Made by a program: the position numbers and the translations under genes. Below, piece by piece: positions 60,739 through 64,000 of a stretch of DNA of 64,000 bases (position 1 is the first letter of the stretch; the number at the start of each line of letters is the position of its first letter). Where the stretch lies: contig CAJMRT010000004.1 in the NCBI GenBank assembly GCA_905215855.1, positions 18,752 to 82,751 on the forward strand, given 5' to 3'. Below the pieces are notes generated by a model. That model did not search any database, had not been told where the DNA came from, and saw nothing but the letters and a program-made list of their open reading frames with translations. Source of the DNA: an uncultured bacterium (GTDB taxonomy: Bacteria; Bacillota; Clostridia; Oscillospirales; Acutalibacteraceae).

Positions 60739-62160
60739 ATGAACATTCAAACAATAGATATTTCAACTATTAGTGCTGAAAAAACGTTACGTCAAGACTA
60801 TGACTATCATAAATATCAAACCAAACTCAATGGTTTGATATATTCATTTAGCGAATTATTTGAAATTGTACCCAAATCGAAAATAGCACTTAGTCAATTA
60901 AATCAACAATTTCGCTATTGTGAAATAAGTGATGTAGACAAGAATGGTGATGTTTTTCCTCAAATATTAAACTTTGAAGAACGAAATTTGCTACAAGAGA
61001 ACTACTATAAAAAAATAGAAAAAGGAGATATAATATCAGTACAAGAAGACGATATACTAATATCTAAAATACGCCCGAACCTTAAGAAATATGTTCGCAT
61101 AACAAAAGAAAATAAAGATATTTATTTTACCTCTGCCTTTATTCACTTAAGAGCAAAAATGATGCCTGAGATTCTATATTATTGTTTCCGAAGTAGCTTT
61201 TATGATAGTTTAATTGCTATTTCAAGACAAGGAAAGGGTTATCCAACTTTAAATGAAAACGATCTTAAATTGCTTAAATTTGATAAAATAATGATAGATT
61301 TACTATTCAAAAATCAAAAATTAATCAAATCTAAAATTGACAGTATTGAAGAAAGAGTTAGAGAATTAAAAAAGCAACTGCTTAATGAATCGATAATTAT
61401 TGATAATGTATTTTCTCAAAGATTCGTATTTGATTATACTAAATTTTCAAAATTGAAAAAAATCAAGCAATTTGATTGTAAGCAATCTGATTTTTCCAAC
61501 AATCCCGACCTTAGATTTAGTGCAAAGTTTCATCGTAATGCAGGCGCTTTTGTTATGGAACAACTTAATGCTATAACTGATAAGAAAATAAAGCATTTTA
61601 TATCTGAACCTATTACTCTTGGAGCCAGCATTTCCCCGAGAGATTTTGATGAAAACGGAAACGCTTATTACATTTCGATGGCGACTATAAAAACATTAGA
61701 AATCGAATTGGATGATAGCCAATTGATATCCGAGTCTTATTATAAGGACAATATTAATAAATCTGTTAAACCCGGAGATATTATCATTGCACGATCTGGA
61801 GTGGCAATAGGTAAAACTGCTTTTGTAAAAGATGATTTTGATGGGATTTTTGCGGATTTCACTATGAGAGTTAGAATTGATAAGAATAAGTGTAACCCAG
61901 AGTTTGCGTATTATTATTTTAGAAGTTCTTATTTTCAGTATCTTATTGAAATATATAAAAAAGGTTTGCAAAATCAAAATATTTTTCCTATTGTTATTCA
62001 AGAATTCCCAATGATTGATATCCCAATTGAAGAACAACAATGTATTGTAAATGAAATTAAACTTCAAATTAAGAAGCAAGATAAAATAAAATCAGAAATT
62101 TCTGAACTTCGTGCAAAAATCGATAAAATTATTGAGGAAACTATAATACGAGGTGAATAA
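60739..62160 (+). CDS. hsdS: Restriction-modification specificity subunit (HsdS)
   Basis: 473 residues from ATG 60739 (8 bases after GAGG; ATG 60733 is too close). Two target-recognition domains, each followed by a coiled-coil spacer: first about 30-215 with spacer near KSKIDSIEERVRELKKQL, second about 270-440 with spacer near KSEISELRAKIDKIIEE. Paired TRDs recognise a bipartite target. Ten bases after the methylase stop. Intact. Confidence 0.92.
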   Translation: MNIQTIDISTISAEKTLRQDYDYHKYQTKLNGLIYSFSELFEIVPKSKIALSQLNQQFRYCEISDVDKNGDVFPQILNFEERNLLQENYYKKIEKGDIISVQEDDILISKIRPNLKKYVRITKENKDIYFTSAFIHLRAKMMPEILYYCFRSSFYDSLIAISRQGKGYPTLNENDLKLLKFDKIMIDLLFKNQKLIKSKIDSIEERVRELKKQLLNESIIIDNVFSQRFVFDYTKFSKLKKIKQFDCKQSDFSNNPDLRFSAKFHRNAGAFVMEQLNAITDKKIKHFISEPITLGASISPRDFDENGNAYYISMATIKTLEIELDDSQLISESYYKDNINKSVKPGDIIIARSGVAIGKTAFVKDDFDGIFADFTMRVRIDKNKCNPEFAYYYFRSSYFQYLIEIYKKGLQNQNIFPIVIQEFPMIDIPIEEQQCIVNEIKLQIKKQDKIKSEISELRAKIDKIIEETIIRGE

Positions 62161-62681
62161 AATTTTCTCAAAAAATATAAAAATGAATGCAAAATACCAT
62201 ACTGGAAATTCTTTGGAGTATGTCAGCAAACTTTGGTCTATTATCATTTGGGACGATAAAAAGCATGTAAACATTAGCTGATTCCTGATACGGTTTTAGT
62301 ACCCTCAAAAATCAATTGGCGTAATTGTTGTATGGTTTAATCCTATTGAAAAGTGTTAGGATGCTTTTTGAAATTTATTAAAGTGATGATACCAGCGACA
62401 ATTAGTGAACTTGTCGGCTTCTATTGACAGCCTTATCATAAACCTCAAAAAAGGTACAAAGCAACGCTGCATATCAGGCTGTAGTAGACGTAGCGGATAA
62501 AGAACAGATTGCAAAAATTATAGGCGAAGGTGCAGGCGTTATTGATGAGAAATCTTTGTGCACTTGGGATTCAGAAGATGTTTTAGCTGTCTGCGACTCC
62601 TTAGTGAGAGTCCACAAGTCTATTAATAAACTATCACTTGTACCGGAGAGTATCTAAAATATATAATACGGAGGTTTTCAA
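62161..62681. other. Region of gene remnants between hsdS and the Argonaute gene
   Basis: Two decayed readings: 32 codons from ATG 62185 (MNAKYHTGNSLEYVSKLW...) and about 65 codons ending at 62656 (VDVADKEQIAKIIGEGAGV...), both without a full start or ribosome site. Families not recognised. The second abuts the Argonaute ribosome site. Confidence 0.5.
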
Positions 62682-64000
62682 ATGAGTGGTTTGTATCTTA
62701 ATTATTGTTTTTGTTCTTTAACAGATAGTGATACGGACGTGTTTTCTATCGACTACATTAATCATGAACAACTATCCAGTCTAAGAAAAGAATATAAAGA
62801 TATCTGCTTTTATAGATCAGGAAACGCAATATATTTTTGGTCTCTTAAAAACTCTGATAATGTTTTAGCAGAAAGTCTTTCTACCGTAAAAGTTAATATT
62901 AATCCAACTGAGTATCCTAGCGTAGTAAGCAAAATGTTGGAAAATAGAATCTATGATTTATTCAAGACAACAGAGGCATATGATCTTTACTATGAAAAAT
63001 ATTCTCATAATTTAGTTGCAAAGAAGAAGTCACCGATTTATAAAGATGATGCGCTTTGTGTGTTTCAATGTGCAAAGGTATCCACATATTTCTTTCGACA
63101 AGATGACAAAATACACTTTGGTTTTTCTGTAAGTTCAAATTTAGATTACTGCTTTAACTGGACTCAAAGAGATTTTGCTAATCACAATATTGACTGTGGA
63201 GGTTTATTTGAGAATAAATCTGGAACAGTTGCTGCAAACACTCGTGCATTAACCAGATACAAAGAGGCTAGAGGTTTATCACATAAATTGGATAAGATTA
63301 AATTAGATGCGGAGAACAAAGCCAAACAGTTTTCTTTCACTAAAAAAGTTATTAGTTGGTTACAAAAAGGACTTATAGGCCAATTGTATGGAAATATTAA
63401 AATCACAAATTGTGTTAACAATTATTTTCCTTATGATAAGGTGTTTGAAAACGAAATAATTGCAGCCCCTAAAAAATACTATGCAAACGATCAAGTTATT
63501 AGTGGTTTGCCAAGCGTAGCGTTAGAAAAAGTAGGTCCTTACACAGCTGTATCTAATGATACAGTGAGAACCATTACATTAGTTGCTTCTAAGGAATACG
63601 AGGGGACACTTAATGTATTCACTAAACAGTTAGCCACAAAAATCAAAAAAATGTTCAGATTAGATTTAAAATATGAATACAGCTGGGTGGAAAAAGAAAG
63701 TGTGCAATCTTTCGGAGAAGCAATACTTGATTTAAACGCTAAAAATTCCGATCTTGTTATTCTTGTTATAAAAAAAGATTACCCTTATATGAAACCTGCT
63801 TTATCGCCATACTATTACTGTAAAGCTAAACTGATTGGACAAGAAGTTCCTACTCAATGTATATGCATTGAAACATTAAAGCACCCTAATGATTTTATAT
63901 TAGGAAACATATCGTTAAATATTTATGCTAAACTTGGAGGTACTGCTTGGGGAATTGAAAAGAAAGATACTACCAAGCGGGAACTTATTATCGGCATTGG
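62682..64000 (+). CDS. Prokaryotic Argonaute (long type), 3' end outside window
   Basis: 439 complete codons, start 7 bases after GGAGG, open to the right edge. N-terminal half (about 1-290) is beta-rich and would hold N/PAZ-like parts. A MID-type region starts near LEKVGPYTAVSND, continues through DLVILVIKKDYPY and YYYCKAKLIGQEVPTQC (5'-end binding region), and the start of PIWI is NISLNIYAKLGGTAWGI, closely matching the Argonaute KLGG signature. The next strand reads ELIIGI then a glycine codon where the first catalytic aspartate of the DEDX tetrad normally lies, so slicing is probably lost. Sits in a mobile island beside a restriction system. The PIWI remainder and any partner gene lie beyond the window. 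Confidence 0.85.
   Translation, partial: MSGLYLNYCFCSLTDSDTDVFSIDYINHEQLSSLRKEYKDICFYRSGNAIYFWSLKNSDNVLAESLSTVKVNINPTEYPSVVSKMLENRIYDLFKTTEAYDLYYEKYSHNLVAKKKSPIYKDDALCVFQCAKVSTYFFRQDDKIHFGFSVSSNLDYCFNWTQRDFANHNIDCGGLFENKSGTVAANTRALTRYKEARGLSHKLDKIKLDAENKAKQFSFTKKVISWLQKGLIGQLYGNIKITNCVNNYFPYDKVFENEIIAAPKKYYANDQVISGLPSVALEKVGPYTAVSNDTVRTITLVASKEYEGTLNVFTKQLATKIKKMFRLDLKYEYSWVEKESVQSFGEAILDLNAKNSDLVILVIKKDYPYMKPALSPYYYCKAKLIGQEVPTQCICIETLKHPNDFILGNISLNIYAKLGGTAWGIEKKDTTKRELIIGI

Overview
The window is a chromosomal stretch of a low-GC Clostridia. Gene style points to a gut Oscillospiraceae/Ruminococcaceae relative such as Ruminococcus: strong GGAGG ribosome sites, TTG starts, an ntp-type V-ATPase, a PerR/rubrerythrin/rubredoxin set and ZIP/P-type metal transporters. 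The species is an inference. No rRNA, tRNA or CRISPR array was recognised.

Layout. (1) 1-6210, minus strand: a secondary-metabolite locus. An RsbW-like kinase, a STAS antagonist and a MATE exporter fused to a second RsbW-like domain lead into a nonribosomal peptide synthetase (C-A-T-C...) that runs off the left edge. (2) 6708-20744, mostly plus: azlCD, sbcDC, a ZIP metal transporter, a P-type ATPase with a small partner, an SdpRI-like pair (minus), enolase with an unusual leader, a MATE exporter behind a multi-hairpin leader, and a GNAT acetyltransferase. (3) 20797-29358, minus: a complete ntpFIKECGABD V-type ATPase operon with sodium-type ligands in the rotor subunit. A promoter-structured RNA-terminator unit lies upstream on the same strand and looks like a riboswitch-type leader. 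(4) 29953-36681: a YbaK deacylase, a methyltransferase broken by a stop codon, an RND exporter with a large coiled-coil insertion and its TetR regulator, and a low-molecular-weight phosphatase. (5) 36.8-46.8 kb: an AT-rich accessory island with two metallophosphatases, three unknown proteins and a WYL regulator; a decayed IS30 element; an RHH plus HhH protein; a triple-PspC protein; and an SH3 membrane protein. (6) 47.0-53.97 kb: housekeeping genes (Mbeg1-like hydrolase, exonuclease III, rubredoxin, reverse rubrerythrin, PerR, polysaccharide deacetylase, O-antigen-ligase-like protein, a degenerate HAD protein). (7) 54.2-64.0 kb: an integrative element. It holds an ISL3 remnant, tyrosine integrase, excisionase, RepA_N-type initiator with iteron-like repeats, a fused nuclease-methylase with separate specificity subunit (frameshifted at a poly-A run), and, at the right edge, the first 440 codons of a prokaryotic Argonaute.

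Working together: section 7 reads as a mobile defence island combining restriction-modification with Argonaute. The Argonaute PIWI domain appears to lack the first catalytic aspartate, so it may act through a partner encoded beyond the window. The strongest regulatory signals are a shared GTTAGC-N4/5-(G)CTAAC operator at the ZIP and enolase promoters, the V-ATPase leader RNA, and several near-perfect palindromes overlapping promoters.
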